In this document: positions 7,374 through 16,871 of the stretch, piece by piece
Layout: every line of letters starts with the position of its first letter
Numbering within the stretch: the stretch's first letter is position 1
Source of the DNA: Acidobacteriota bacterium
GTDB taxonomy: Bacteria > Acidobacteriota > Vicinamibacteria > Vicinamibacterales > CAVVIG01
Length of the DNA stretch: 57,246 bases
Reading direction: 5' to 3'
Assembly (NCBI GenBank): GCA_017883165.1
Contig: JADGOC010000005.1
Span: 1 to 57,246, forward strand
Program-made: the position numbers and the translations under genes
The notes under the pieces: model-generated
The model's input: the letters and a program-made list of their open reading frames with translations, nothing else
Told to the model about the DNA's origin: nothing
The model's database searches: none

Positions 7374-10300
7374 TCAAAAACTGAAGAAGAAGAGCAGATC
7401 GATCCCCGCGCGCTCGATTCGGCGGAACGGGGAGCGCCGAATGAGCGAGCCGGCGTCGGAGAAGGTCGCGCGGATGCGGAACAGCTTCGACAGGTAGACC
7501 TCGACCGTCGCCTCGTCGTAATCGTCCTGCCCGAACTGCCGGCTGAAGCGCGCCACAAGCCCCGGCGCGATCTCGGCGCCGACTGTCAGTTTGGGTCCGG
7601 TGCCGTACTCGCCGGACGGTTCCATCTCGAACGTGTCGATGCCGAGCGTCCGCTGCAGCGCCGACATGAGCGGCGCCGTGAGGAATCCGGCGGCGAGCGT
7701 GCCGGCGCGCACGGCGAGCTCGGTCTGCTGCGCCGCCGACAAATCGTTCAGCGACGTGTTGAAGACGATGAGCGCGAGGATGTCGGACGCCTCGAGGGGA
7801 GGCCTGCTCGTCAGCCGCAGCTCTGGGCTGGCCAACTGGCCGGTGATCGTGACCCGCGTCTCCACCCCGGAGATCGCCCGGGTGACGCTGACGAACACCT
7901 CGGGATTCAGATCGCCGTGGAAGTTGATCGAGCTCGCTTCGTCGACGTCGAAGCGGCGCCCCTGAAAGCCGTACGTGCCGCTCATCGAATCGAGTGATCC
8001 CGTCACCCACAACGGCTGCCCCGGATCCTTGTAGAGCGAAAGGTCGCCGCCAACGCGCAGATTGATGTTGCCCAGGCCAATCGGCGTGCCCGGCGACACT
8101 TGCACGTTGTCGCCGGTGAGCTTGAGGTCGTTCGGCACGTGCAGGGTGAGGTCGAGGCCGAGCCGGTTCCAGGGGTTGAGCGCGGCGACGGCGTCTACGG
8201 CATCGACAGGGGTCATCGACACCTGCTCGGTGCCGTACGGCTGAAACAGCAGCCGATCGAGAATCTCGTCCACCTTGAGGTCGCCGCTGTTGATGGTGAT
8301 GTCGCCGTTGATGCGCGCCGCTTCGAACGTTCCGCGCAGCTGCAACGAGGCGTCCACGTCGACACGGCCGAACCCGTTGTGAAGCACCTCGAAGCGGCGG
8401 GCGGTCGCATCGATCTCGAGATCGCCGACGCTCAGCTCGTGTGTGCCGAGGCTCCCGTGTGCGTCCAGTGGATGCCCGGCGCTGTCCTCGATGTGCAGCA
8501 CGTCGATGCCGACGCGATCGCGCGCCAGGCGCAGCGTCGCGTGGCCGTGTTTGTACTGCGAGCCGGTGGCGGACACGACAAACGCGGCGTCGGCGAGATC
8601 GATGGCGCCCTGAAAATGCGGATCGCGGCTGGTGCCGATCGCTTTCACGTCGAGCCGCATTTCGCCGCTCACGTGGCGCACGACGTCGGTCAGCCCCTCG
8701 AGCAGGCCGAGGCCGATCGGGCTCGACGTGACCGCGAGGTCGATGGGGCGCTCCGGTAAATCGTGCTTCAGGAGACCAAGCGGCACGGTGCCCGCCGCGT
8801 TGATCCAGACGCCCGGCGCCTGGTCGAGCCGTAGATCCACCGTGAACATGCGGTCGGCCACATCGATCCGGCCGGCCAGTTTCTGATACACGAAGCGGCG
8901 GACGCGGCCGTTGCTGATCGTGATCCGTCCGCTGACGATCGGCGCGTCGCGCGTGCCGCGAATCGTCGCGTCGAGATCGACGACGCCGCCGTACCGCGCG
9001 GGTTGCTCGAATGCGCCTTGCAGCGTCTCGAGAAACACGTGCGTCGCCGTTACGCGCAGCGCGCCGTTGCCGTCCTGCCGCCAGGTGCCGGCCACGTCGA
9101 TCGTCTGATCGCGGCTCGTCCCTCCGACAAACTGCAGCGGGCTGATGGTGATTCCCTGATCGCTCCAGGCGATCGACGGCAGCGCGGAGCCGATCGCGAG
9201 ACGCCACGGTGCCTGATCGAAGGTCGCCGCCAGCTCCGCGATGTCGATCTGGCGGCGATCGGGATGGAGCACGACCGCGCCGGCCAGGCCGCCGGAGCGC
9301 CCGGCGGCCAGCGAGAGGCGCGTATCGAATCCGAGACGCTCGTCCGCGAGCGTCAGCGTGCCCGACGCCTGCGTCACCGCTTGCCCAAAAAGCATCAGAA
9401 ATTCCGCATGGCCGGTGACGGTGGCCGCGGCGTGGGCCGCGTCGCCCGACGGGATCGTGATGTCGTACTGTCCATTCGCCGTCAGCGCCGTGACGCCCGC
9501 CGAGCTCACCTGTCCCACGCTCGCGTCGCCGGCCAGCCGCAGCGCGGTCCACGGCCCGGTGAGGCGTCCTTTCGTCGAGAGCCGACCGGCGGCGTTCTGG
9601 CCCGTCAGCGAGGTGAGTTGCGACAACTCAGCATGAGCGATGTCGTACTGGAAATTTGACGGCCGATCGGCCGCGAACGCGATGGTCCCTGAGCCGCGTC
9701 CGTCGATTGCCGGACCGCTCACGGCGATGTTCTGCAGCTCGGCCTTCGCGTCGCGGAACTGACCGTCGATGTGCGCACCCGTCAGGTCGATGCCGCGTAC
9801 CGAGGACGCCGTGAGGTCCAAGGCGCCGTCGATGTCGTAGTCGGCCGCTTCCGGCGTCCGCGTCAGCAGGTCGCGCACCGTGGTACGGACGTTGGCGGCG
9901 CCCGTCAGCGACGCGGCGAAGCGCCCATCGTCGAGCGCCACGGCTGGATCGATCGTGGAGAGCTGTCCGTTGTAGGCGGCCGTCAGCGTGCCGCCGCTGA
10001 TGGCGAGCGTGACGGCGGCGGCCGACAGCCGTCCGTGAAACAGATCCGCGCGGTCGAGCCGTCCGCCGGCTGTGAGGACAAGCGATTCGCGGTCGGCGCC
10101 GGCGCCTTCCACCCAGAAGTGACCCGCCACGCGTCCCGCGTAGCGCGGCTCCTGCAGCCACGCGACGTCGAGGCCCGCGCCAAGCCGCGGCAGGTCGAGG
10201 TCGCGGACCGTCCCGTCGCCGGTGAACCGCAGCGGCGTCGCGCTCGTGTCGATCGTGCCGACCGTTCCGGCGTCGACGAGGGCGCCCAGGAACTGCGAGC

Positions 10301-11735
10301 GCCCGAACAGCGCGTGGCCCTTGATGAAGGCATTGGAGAACTGGCCTGTGACGTCGTAGTCGAGCGTCAGCACGCTTTCCACGCGCGGCACGGGCACCGT
10401 CTCGGGGACACGGCGGAGATCGAGATCGCTCATCGTCCCCTGAAAGTGAAACGGAAACGGTTCGTCGATGCCGATGGATCCGGCGGTCAGTGTGACGTCG
10501 GCCCCGTATGCGCGGGCGGTCGCGCTCGTGACGAGCACCTCACGCGCCGTGATCACGCCGCGCGCGCGCACCTCGTCGCCGGCGTAGTGCAGGTATTCGG
10601 CGTGCGGGCCGTTGAAGCGATACGACCCGCGGGGAAAGCGCCCGCCGAGCTCGAGCGCGAGGTCGAACGTGACGCGGCCGGAAATATCCGACGGCCAGTC
10701 CTCGCGGTTCAGCCATCGCGCGAGATTCAGCCGGCCGACGTCGACCGTCCCCGCGCCGTGCCAGCCGGGCACCGTCGTGTCCAGCACGAGCGTGCCGCCC
10801 ACCGAGCCGCCGGTCGATTTCAGAGCGAGCGTGGTGTCCAGCCGCGCGAGCGGACCTCTCAGCGTCGTGTCGAAGGCCGCGTCGACGGCGATGTTCTTCA
10901 GGCCGTGCAGGACGCCCGCCCATTCCTGAAAGGCGAACCGCGCGGCGTGGACGTGTAGATCGAGCGTCGTCGGCGCGTCGCCGCGGACGACGTCACCGGT
11001 GAGGGTGAAGGTGGTCGTCGGTGTCCGCACGGCGAAGTCGTGAAACACCGTGCCGCTCGGACCGTTGTCGAGGCCGCCCGTGATCGAGTTGACGGTGAGA
11101 TCGGGCGCGCTGCCGATCCACGACATCGTCGCGAACGTCAGCTGCCACTTGACCGGCGCGTAAACGAATGCGCCGGTGAAGTTCAGCTTGCGGTAGATCG
11201 TGGGCGCGTGGACGGCGCCGAAGTCGAGCGGATCGTGCAATTCCACGTCGCCGTCGAACACCGCAATCTTGTCGATTTCGATCGGCCGTCCCGGCCCGGA
11301 TCGCGTCTGGTCGTGCGCGTCGTGTTTCACCAGCTCCGTGATGTCCCACTTGCCCTCGGGCGTCCGCGCGATCGCGACGCGCGGCCGGGCGAGCCGCATC
11401 TCGCGGATCACGACGCCTGGCTGAAACAGCTCGCGCAGGCTGTAGCTGAGCGACACGTCGTCGATGGCGACGAGCGTGCGGCCGTTTCTCGACAAACGGA
11501 TGTCGCCAAGGGTGATGCCCCGAAACAACGACCCTTCCAGACGGCCGATTTCGAGCGTCGCCGTCAGGTACTGATTCGCCTGGCGGACGATGAAATTGCG
11601 GATGCGGTTCTTGGCCCAGCCCGTTTCGATCACCCCGATCGCGATGCCGACGACGATGAGGATGGCGGCCGTGCCGTACACGAGGGCTTTGGCGAGGAGA
11701 ACGGTGAGCCGTTGAATGTGCCGTAAGGGGGACAT
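7374..11735 (-). CDS. tamB: TamB-like translocation/assembly and lipid-transport protein
   Basis: This 1,453-residue protein has one N-terminal membrane anchor (about 12-36) followed by an AsmA-like start (NQYLTATLEIGRLEGSLFRGITLGD). A very long beta-rich region follows, and a C-terminal TamB/DUF490 domain holds SGTYGFQGRRFDVDEASSI, GQLASPELRLTSRP and the terminal VEVYLSKLFRIRATF. TamB-like bridge proteins span the periplasm as a beta-taco groove that moves phospholipids or supports outer-membrane protein assembly. TamA, the usual barrel partner, is not adjacent here. Length is similar to E. coli TamB (1,259) or a little longer. The final residues (DLLFFFSF) are unusually hydrophobic. Confidence 0.88.
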   Translation of the reverse strand: MSPLRHIQRLTVLLAKALVYGTAAILIVVGIAIGVIETGWAKNRIRNFIVRQANQYLTATLEIGRLEGSLFRGITLGDIRLSRNGRTLVAIDDVSLSYSLRELFQPGVVIREMRLARPRVAIARTPEGKWDITELVKHDAHDQTRSGPGRPIEIDKIAVFDGDVELHDPLDFGAVHAPTIYRKLNFTGAFVYAPVKWQLTFATMSWIGSAPDLTVNSITGGLDNGPSGTVFHDFAVRTPTTTFTLTGDVVRGDAPTTLDLHVHAARFAFQEWAGVLHGLKNIAVDAAFDTTLRGPLARLDTTLALKSTGGSVGGTLVLDTTVPGWHGAGTVDVGRLNLARWLNREDWPSDISGRVTFDLALELGGRFPRGSYRFNGPHAEYLHYAGDEVRARGVITAREVLVTSATARAYGADVTLTAGSIGIDEPFPFHFQGTMSDLDLRRVPETVPVPRVESVLTLDYDVTGQFSNAFIKGHALFGRSQFLGALVDAGTVGTIDTSATPLRFTGDGTVRDLDLPRLGAGLDVAWLQEPRYAGRVAGHFWVEGAGADRESLVLTAGGRLDRADLFHGRLSAAAVTLAISGGTLTAAYNGQLSTIDPAVALDDGRFAASLTGAANVRTTVRDLLTRTPEAADYDIDGALDLTASSVRGIDLTGAHIDGQFRDAKAELQNIAVSGPAIDGRGSGTIAFAADRPSNFQYDIAHAELSQLTSLTGQNAAGRLSTKGRLTGPWTALRLAGDASVGQVSSAGVTALTANGQYDITIPSGDAAHAAATVTGHAEFLMLFGQAVTQASGTLTLADERLGFDTRLSLAAGRSGGLAGAVVLHPDRRQIDIAELAATFDQAPWRLAIGSALPSIAWSDQGITISPLQFVGGTSRDQTIDVAGTWRQDGNGALRVTATHVFLETLQGAFEQPARYGGVVDLDATIRGTRDAPIVSGRITISNGRVRRFVYQKLAGRIDVADRMFTVDLRLDQAPGVWINAAGTVPLGLLKHDLPERPIDLAVTSSPIGLGLLEGLTDVVRHVSGEMRLDVKAIGTSRDPHFQGAIDLADAAFVVSATGSQYKHGHATLRLARDRVGIDVLHIEDSAGHPLDAHGSLGTHELSVGDLEIDATARRFEVLHNGFGRVDVDASLQLRGTFEAARINGDITINSGDLKVDEILDRLLFQPYGTEQVSMTPVDAVDAVAALNPWNRLGLDLTLHVPNDLKLTGDNVQVSPGTPIGLGNINLRVGGDLSLYKDPGQPLWVTGSLDSMSGTYGFQGRRFDVDEASSINFHGDLNPEVFVSVTRAISGVETRVTITGQLASPELRLTSRPPLEASDILALIVFNTSLNDLSAAQQTELAVRAGTLAAGFLTAPLMSALQRTLGIDTFEMEPSGEYGTGPKLTVGAEIAPGLVARFSRQFGQDDYDEATVEVYLSKLFRIRATFSDAGSLIRRSPFRRIERAGIDLLFFFSF

Positions 11736-11841
11736 CGTCAGGTGGGCAAGAAAATGGTATCAACCTCCGGGCCCGCCGCGTCAAGCTTCTGCGGCAGAGG
11801 TAGCCAGCCGAGGCTGACGACACCGCTGGGTTACGACCGAC

Positions 11842-11880
11842 GAAAACGATTTGAGATCTCGAAACCTCTTAATCGTTTTC
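11842..11880. repeat. 10-bp inverted repeat (GAAAACGATT / AATCGTTTTC) upstream of the cupredoxin gene
   Basis: Perfect arms at 11842-11851 and 11871-11880 with 19 bp between; an inner GAG/CTC pair can extend the stem. In plus-strand RNA the 3' arm ends UUUUCUU, which is terminator-like, yet no plus-strand gene precedes it. It could be an operator or a leader hairpin about 80 bases before the cupredoxin ATG. Confidence 0.4.
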
Positions 11881-11960
11881 TTACGGAGAAACTTGAGGAA
11901 AAACGGCTTTCGGGCCGGGCAGCGTCCTTGCGTTGAGGTGAGACCAAGGAGCCGACGACT

Positions 11961-12329
11961 ATGTCTTTCCGTGTCTGTGCGATTCTTTTTTCCGTGATGT
12001 GCGTTTCCGCGTGCGGCAGCAGCACGTCGCCCTCGTCTACCCCGGAGGCCGCGCCAGCCGGTAGCACCAGCATCACGATTGTGAGCGGGGCGTCGGGGTT
12101 GACCGGCACCGCCTACAACCCGAACCCCATCACCGTGTCGGTGGGCACGACCGTGAGCTGGCTGAACAGCGACAGCATCACGCACACCTCGGCCGCGAAC
12201 AACGGCCTCTTCACCTCGCCGAACGTCGCGCCGAACAGTCGCTTCAATTTCACGTTCACGACCGCCGGGACGTTCCCGTATCACTGCACGATTCACCCCA
12301 ACATGGTCGGAACGATCACGGTGCAGTAG
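11961..12329 (+). CDS. Cupredoxin-like (plastocyanin/azurin fold) lipoprotein
   Basis: The 122-residue product has a lipobox (VSAC, Cys18) after a short hydrophobic signal, so it should be lipid-anchored in the envelope. The mature part is a single type-1 copper domain. VSVGTTVSWLNSD precedes the first ligand His in THTS, and the C-terminal loop PYHCTIHPNM supplies Cys, His and Met. It probably shuttles electrons or handles copper. The ATG has AAGGAG nine bases upstream. It stands alone, divergent from tamB across a 225-bp gap that contains a 10-bp inverted repeat. Confidence 0.88.
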   Translation: MSFRVCAILFSVMCVSACGSSTSPSSTPEAAPAGSTSITIVSGASGLTGTAYNPNPITVSVGTTVSWLNSDSITHTSAANNGLFTSPNVAPNSRFNFTFTTAGTFPYHCTIHPNMVGTITVQ

Positions 12330-12395
12330 CGCACCGAGAACCGTCACGAATCAGCGCTGTTCAAATTAATTCGATAGGGCTCAGCCTTGGCCGCG

Positions 12396-12401
12396 TATAA
12401 T
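12396..12401 (+). promoter_or_regulatory. Consensus -10 (TATAAT) just upstream of the GT39 gene
   Basis: A perfect TATAAT ends 11 bases before the TTG start, giving a leader of only a few bases. No clear -35 box lies at 16-18 bp. Confidence 0.45.
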
Positions 12402-12412
12402 TCTCCAATCCA

Positions 12413-14068
12413 TTGGTTTTTCCCATCCGAAAGGCTCGGCCGTATGTCGGTTGGGCGCTACTGTTGTTTGTTGTGCTCTTCTGGCGTCTCGGCGTTCCCA
12501 CGTTCTGGGATCCCGACGAGGCCCATTACGCGGAAACCACCCGCGAGCTGATCCGCACGGGCGACTGGGCGACCCCGTACTATAACGAGCAACCGTTTTT
12601 CGACAAGCCGATCCTCTTTCACCTCCTCCAGGCGGTCCCGATGGCGTCGCTCGGCTCAACCGAGCTGGCGGCGCGTCTGGTGCCCGCACTGGCCGCGCTG
12701 GCGCTTGTCGGGATCACGGCCTGGCTCGGCGCGACGCTGGCCGGGGCCGACGTGGGGGTGGTGGCCGCGCTGCTGCTCGCGGTCAGTCCGGGCCTCTTCG
12801 CGCTCGCGCGGTACGCGATTCTCGATACCGTCTTCACGGCATTCCTCTTTGGCGGCGCGTCGCTCGTCACGGTGTCCGCGCTGGCCGATCGGCGGCGCCT
12901 GCAGTGGGCGGGCTACGTGGCGATTGCCCTTGCGGTGTTGACGAAGGGTCCGCTGGCGATCGCGCTCTGCGGGCTGGCCTTTCTGCTCGCCATCGCAATG
13001 TCCGGAGACGCGCGTCGGCGTTTGCTGCGCCTCCACTGGATCGCCGGTCTGCTCCTCGTCGTCGCGATCGCGGCGCCATGGTTCCTGTCGATGTGGCACC
13101 GGTGGGATCGCGCGTTTGTCGAAGGCTACGTGCTCAACGAGAACCTGCGCCTCTTTGGCACGTCGATGTACGCGCGCCAACCGGGCTTCTGGTTCTACTT
13201 CCAGATTCTCGCCGCCGGCCTGCTGCCGTGGACGGCGCTGCTCGTCGGGCGCGTCTACGACGACGTTCGCCGGACGATCCGCCGCAATCCGCCGGACACC
13301 TTCGAGGTCCTGCTCCTCGCGTGGACCATCGCCGTCGTCGGTTTCTTCACGCTCTCGAAGTTCAAGCTGGACCACTATGTGTTTCCGGCCGCGCCGCCGC
13401 TGTGTCTGTTGTGCGCACGGGCCTGGGCCGACGTGCGCGCGCGGCCCCTCGATCCGTTGAACGCCGGTGCGCGGGTCGGGCTGCATCTGCTTGGCCCACT
13501 GCTCGTGGCGGTCGGCGCTGGCGGCGGGTACTTCCTGATTGTCCGGCTCGAGCTGCCGTTCGCGGCGATCGTGGTACCGCTCGTGCTCATTCTGTCTGGC
13601 GCGTGGATCACCGTCCGGCAGAATCTTTGGTTCAACGGGCCTCCGAGGATCCCGTGGATGACGCTGGCGGCGATCACGGTCACGTATGCGGGCATCGTGC
13701 TGTGGGTGACGCCCGCACTCGAGCAGCGGAAGGTCGTCCCGGATCTGGCACGCTGGGTGGTCGCGCGCGCGTCGACGACCGATCGTGTCGCGACGTACCG
13801 GTTGAATCGATGGAACACCGCCTTCAGGTTCTATGTCGATCGCCACACGGTGGTGCTCGAGTCGCCGGAGGAGGCGCGGGAGTTCTTCGCGCGCCCCGGC
13901 CCGTTCTACTGCGCGATGCTCGCCCGCGCGTACGACGAGTTCGTCGCGCAAGGCGTGCCGCTGCGCGTGGTGTATGCCCGCGAGGGGATATCGGCCACCT
14001 CGGGCCGCGTGCTCTGGCGCCGCCACGTGCCGGCCACCGAGTTCGTGATCGTCACCAGAGCGCCGTAG
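12413..14068 (+). CDS. Membrane glycosyltransferase, ArnT/PMT (GT39-like) family
   Basis: The 551-residue protein has about a dozen hydrophobic segments and the family's first periplasmic loop, FWDPDEAHYAETTRELI, where the Asp-Glu pair is catalytic. LGVPTFWDPDE and the downstream YYNEQPFFDKPILFHLL match ArnT-like enzymes. These enzymes move a sugar from a polyprenyl phosphate donor to lipid A or another periplasmic acceptor. A soluble C-terminal domain begins around residue 440. The start is a TTG at 12413, supported by a TATAAT box 11 bases before it and by the lack of a better in-frame start. The acceptor cannot be deduced. Confidence 0.85.
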   Translation: MVFPIRKARPYVGWALLLFVVLFWRLGVPTFWDPDEAHYAETTRELIRTGDWATPYYNEQPFFDKPILFHLLQAVPMASLGSTELAARLVPALAALALVGITAWLGATLAGADVGVVAALLLAVSPGLFALARYAILDTVFTAFLFGGASLVTVSALADRRRLQWAGYVAIALAVLTKGPLAIALCGLAFLLAIAMSGDARRRLLRLHWIAGLLLVVAIAAPWFLSMWHRWDRAFVEGYVLNENLRLFGTSMYARQPGFWFYFQILAAGLLPWTALLVGRVYDDVRRTIRRNPPDTFEVLLLAWTIAVVGFFTLSKFKLDHYVFPAAPPLCLLCARAWADVRARPLDPLNAGARVGLHLLGPLLVAVGAGGGYFLIVRLELPFAAIVVPLVLILSGAWITVRQNLWFNGPPRIPWMTLAAITVTYAGIVLWVTPALEQRKVVPDLARWVVARASTTDRVATYRLNRWNTAFRFYVDRHTVVLESPEEAREFFARPGPFYCAMLARAYDEFVAQGVPLRVVYAREGISATSGRVLWRRHVPATEFVIVTRAP

Positions 14069-14174
14069 GTGACCGCCGACGGATAGACCGCGATCCAGGC
14101 GTTCGCCATTAGACGCGAGCCGACGCTGATCGCCGACGTCAGCGACGCCGATGTGCAGAAGCCCTTCCTGCCCG

Positions 14175-16013
14175 CTACTTCGCCAAATGGAACGGCACGC
14201 TTGTCACGACCGTGTTCGGCCGGAAGAGCAGCGCGCCCTTGATGAGGAGCGCGCGCTGGTTGTGGAGCAGATGCTGCCACCACCGCGCGGGAACGAATTC
14301 CGGCAGGATCACCGTCACGTAATCGTCGGGCCGCTCGTTCTCGACCTGCTCGATGTATTCGAGCAGCGGCTCCATCATCGACCGGTACGGCGAGGTGAGC
14401 ACGATGAGATTGACTTTGCCGCCCCACACGTCCCAATCGCGGCGCAGCTGCTCGGTCGACGCCGGATCCACATCCACATAGACCGCCCGCACATCGTCTG
14501 AGAGTGTTTCGGCGTAGCGGAGCGCCTCGACGACGGCGCGCTGAATGCCGCCGATCGGCATGAGCACCGTGTTGTGGATGCGGCGCTGCGTGGTGTAGCC
14601 GCGCAAGGTGAGCTGCGAGGCGACCTTGTCGTAGTGCCGCCGCGTCGCCTGGAAGATCATGACGATCGCGGGGATGAGGAGCAGCACGATCCAGGCGCCT
14701 TCGAGCGTCTTGGTGACGGTGACGATGATCAGGACGACGCCGGTGACGAGCGCGCCGAAGCCGTTGATGAAGGCGCTCGTCTTCCACCCGGCCTCCCTCG
14801 ATTGGCGCCAGTGGATCACCATGCCGGCCTGCGACAGCGTGAACGACACGAACACGCCGATCATGTAGAGCGGCAGGAGCGACTGCGTGTCGCCGCGAAA
14901 GACGATGATGAGGACGGCGGCGAAGACCGACAGCACGATGATGCCGTTCGAGAACGCGAGGCGGTCACCCTGGTTCATGAACTGGCGCGGCAGGTAGCGG
15001 TCGCGCGAGACGATCGACGCCAGACGCGGGAAGTCGGCGTACGCGGTGTTGGCGGCGAGCACGAGAATCAAGGTGGTCGCGGCCTGCACGAGGTAATACA
15101 GGAACGTGTGGCCGCCGAAGATCGCGCGGGCGAGCTGCGAGACGCCCGATTCGGCCGCCGTCGGCATCACTTTGTAGACGTGGGCCAGAAACGTGATGCC
15201 GAGAAACATCGTGATCGCGAGCGCCGCCATCGTGACGAGCGTCGCCGCCGCGTTCTTCGCTTCCGGCGGGCGGAACGCCGGCACGCCGTTCGAGACGGCC
15301 TCGACGCCGGTCATCGCGGTGCAGCCGTTGGCGAAGGCGGTGAGGAGCAGGAAGATCGTGAGCGGTGCGCGACCGGCGGTCAATGGCAGCGGCGCGTCGA
15401 TCGGCACCATCGTGTGCGTCAGGTAGTGGTAGAGCCCGATACCAATCAACACGAGAATGCTGACGACGAAAAAGTACGTCGGCACGGCGAAGATGCGGCC
15501 CGACTCGCGAATGCCGCGCAGATTGCCGACCATCAGCAGCGCGAGGAAGACGAGGCACATCTCGACGCGGTAGACGTGGAGCGTCGGCGCCGCGGAGGTG
15601 ATCGCCAATACGCCGGCTGAAATGCTGACCGACACCGTGAGCGTGTAGTCGACCAGCAGCGAGGCCGCCGCGACGAGTCCCGCCGTCGCGCTGATGTTCT
15701 CCTTCGCCACGATGTACGCGCCGCCGCCGGTTGGGTAGGCGTGAATCGTCTGGCGATACGAGAAGGCGACAATCGCCAGGAGCGACGCGATGACGATGCC
15801 GATGGGGATGGCGTAGCCCAGCGCCGCCGCGCCCGCGACGACGAGGGTGACGACGATGAAGTCCGTCGCGTACGCGACCGACGACAGCGCATCCGACGAC
15901 AGCACGGCGAGTCCGGTGACGCGTGACAGCCGCTCGTGGTGCGCGAGCGATGACGGAATGGGTTTGCCGACGAGAAGGCGTTTTAGCGAGGGAAAGGAGG
16001 ATTCTTCAGCCAC
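14175..16013 (-). CDS. APC-superfamily K+ transporter, KimA (YdaO)-like
   Basis: The 612-residue protein starts with the KimA-type amphipathic head (FPSLKRLLVGKPIPSS...HHERLSRVTGLAVLSSDALSSVAYATDF) and has about 12 membrane helices. The helix-1 break is followed by AYPTGGGAYIVAKENI. A cytoplasmic C-terminal domain of about 140 residues follows (VLMPIGGIQRAVVEALRYAETL). KimA proteins import potassium with high affinity, probably with protons, and in Firmicutes are controlled by c-di-AMP. No c-di-AMP riboswitch fits into the 67-bp gap upstream. The start is a GTG at 16013 with AGG about 6 bases before. It is divergent from acylphosphatase, and the two share a symmetric -10 element. Confidence 0.85.
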   Translation of the reverse strand: MAEESSFPSLKRLLVGKPIPSSLAHHERLSRVTGLAVLSSDALSSVAYATDFIVVTLVVAGAAALGYAIPIGIVIASLLAIVAFSYRQTIHAYPTGGGAYIVAKENISATAGLVAAASLLVDYTLTVSVSISAGVLAITSAAPTLHVYRVEMCLVFLALLMVGNLRGIRESGRIFAVPTYFFVVSILVLIGIGLYHYLTHTMVPIDAPLPLTAGRAPLTIFLLLTAFANGCTAMTGVEAVSNGVPAFRPPEAKNAAATLVTMAALAITMFLGITFLAHVYKVMPTAAESGVSQLARAIFGGHTFLYYLVQAATTLILVLAANTAYADFPRLASIVSRDRYLPRQFMNQGDRLAFSNGIIVLSVFAAVLIIVFRGDTQSLLPLYMIGVFVSFTLSQAGMVIHWRQSREAGWKTSAFINGFGALVTGVVLIIVTVTKTLEGAWIVLLLIPAIVMIFQATRRHYDKVASQLTLRGYTTQRRIHNTVLMPIGGIQRAVVEALRYAETLSDDVRAVYVDVDPASTEQLRRDWDVWGGKVNLIVLTSPYRSMMEPLLEYIEQVENERPDDYVTVILPEFVPARWWQHLLHNQRALLIKGALLFRPNTVVTSVPFHLAK

Positions 16014-16046
16014 AGCACCTGTCGGTTACCGCAAAGGCTGGGATGG

Positions 16047-16053
16047 TATCATA
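16047..16053. promoter_or_regulatory. Symmetric -10 element TATCATA shared by kimA-like gene and acyP
   Basis: TATCAT on the plus strand and TATGAT on the minus strand overlap and each match five of six -10 bases. The motif fits TATnATA, the pattern of bidirectional bacterial promoters. The two starts lie 28 bp to the right and 34 bp to the left. Confidence 0.45.
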
Positions 16054-16080
16054 ATCGGCCGTATCGATTCGGCAGCGAGT

Positions 16081-16353
16081 ATGCGCAGCGCCCGACTTTA
16101 CCTGCTCAGCGGACGTGTTCAAGGCGTCGGCTTCCGGTTCTTCGCCGGGGAGGCGGCCGCAGTCGAGGGGCTGCACGGCTTTGTCCGGAATCTGCCGGAC
16201 GGCCGCGTGGAAATCGCCGCGGAAGGCGACGCGGAGGCGCTCGAGCGGTTCGAGCGTCGCGTGAGGCATGGCCCGCCGGGCGCGCGCGTCGAGCGCGTCG
16301 AGACGGCCGACAGCACGCCCAGCGGACGCAACACGGGTTTCAGCATTCGATGA
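16081..16353 (+). CDS. acyP: Acylphosphatase
   Basis: The 90-residue protein is a complete acylphosphatase, which hydrolyses carboxyl-phosphate bonds. The active loop GRVQGVGFRFF supplies the phosphate-binding Arg, and GFVRNLPDGRVEI supplies the catalytic Asn. The C-terminal strand GFSIR is intact. The ATG at 16081 fits the family start. The stop overlaps the apt start by 4 bp (ATGA), so acyP and apt are translationally coupled. Confidence 0.93.
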   Translation: MRSARLYLLSGRVQGVGFRFFAGEAAAVEGLHGFVRNLPDGRVEIAAEGDAEALERFERRVRHGPPGARVERVETADSTPSGRNTGFSIR

Positions 16354-16871
16354 ACATGGATCAGCTCAAAATCAAAATCCGACACGTGCCCGATTTTCCG
16401 AAGGCGGGCATCCTCTTCTACGACATCACGACGCTCCTGCAGGAGCCGGTCGGGTTTCGCGCCGCGATCGACAGCATGGCGCTCCCGTTCTTGAATCAGG
16501 GCATCGAGGTCGTCGTCGGCATCGAGAGCCGCGGGTTCATTTTCGGCGCGGCCGTCGCTGATCGGATCGATGCGGGATTCATTCCGGTCAGAAAGCCGGG
16601 CAAGCTGCCGTCGAGGACCATCCGCCAGACCTACGCTCTCGAATACGGCACCGACTCGCTCGAGATGCACGCCGACGCCATCCGGAACGGCCAGCGTGTG
16701 CTGATCGTGGATGATCTCCTGGCGACCGGCGGGACGGCGCGCGCGACGCTGGATCTGGTGCAGGAGCTCGGCGGCCACGTGCATGGGCTGGCGTTCCTGA
16801 TCGAGCTCGTGGGGCTCAACGGGCGCGAGCGGCTCGGCGGCCAGCAGATTCACACCGTCCTGAAATATTGA
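16350..16871 (+). CDS. apt: Adenine phosphoribosyltransferase
   Basis: Converts adenine and PRPP to AMP in purine salvage. The 173-residue product has the N-terminal IRHVPDFPKAGILFYDITTLL typical of Apt, the GIESRGFIFG loop and the PRPP-binding motif VLIVDDLLATGGTA at about 122-135. Length matches E. coli Apt (183). It overlaps acyP by 4 bp and is followed by another 4-bp overlap (TTGA) with a small membrane protein gene, so all three are probably one operon. Confidence 0.95.
   Translation: MNMDQLKIKIRHVPDFPKAGILFYDITTLLQEPVGFRAAIDSMALPFLNQGIEVVVGIESRGFIFGAAVADRIDAGFIPVRKPGKLPSRTIRQTYALEYGTDSLEMHADAIRNGQRVLIVDDLLATGGTARATLDLVQELGGHVHGLAFLIELVGLNGRERLGGQQIHTVLKY

Noticed and set aside
7354-9552. 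Long minus-strand shadow frame within tamB
   Set aside because: Composition is Arg-rich, typical of the +1 frame of GC-rich genes; tamB is read in a different frame with clear domains.
13906-14174. Minus-strand frame with less Arg-rich text (for example MANAWIAVYPSAVTYG) in the gap between the GT39 and kimA-like genes
   Set aside because: No recognisable motif, no ribosome binding site and overlap with the end of the GT39 gene; the gap itself is only 106 bp.
16014-16080. Possible c-di-AMP (ydaO-type) riboswitch before the KimA-like gene
   Set aside because: The gap is only 67 bp and also serves the divergent acyP; it lacks room and conserved blocks for that RNA.
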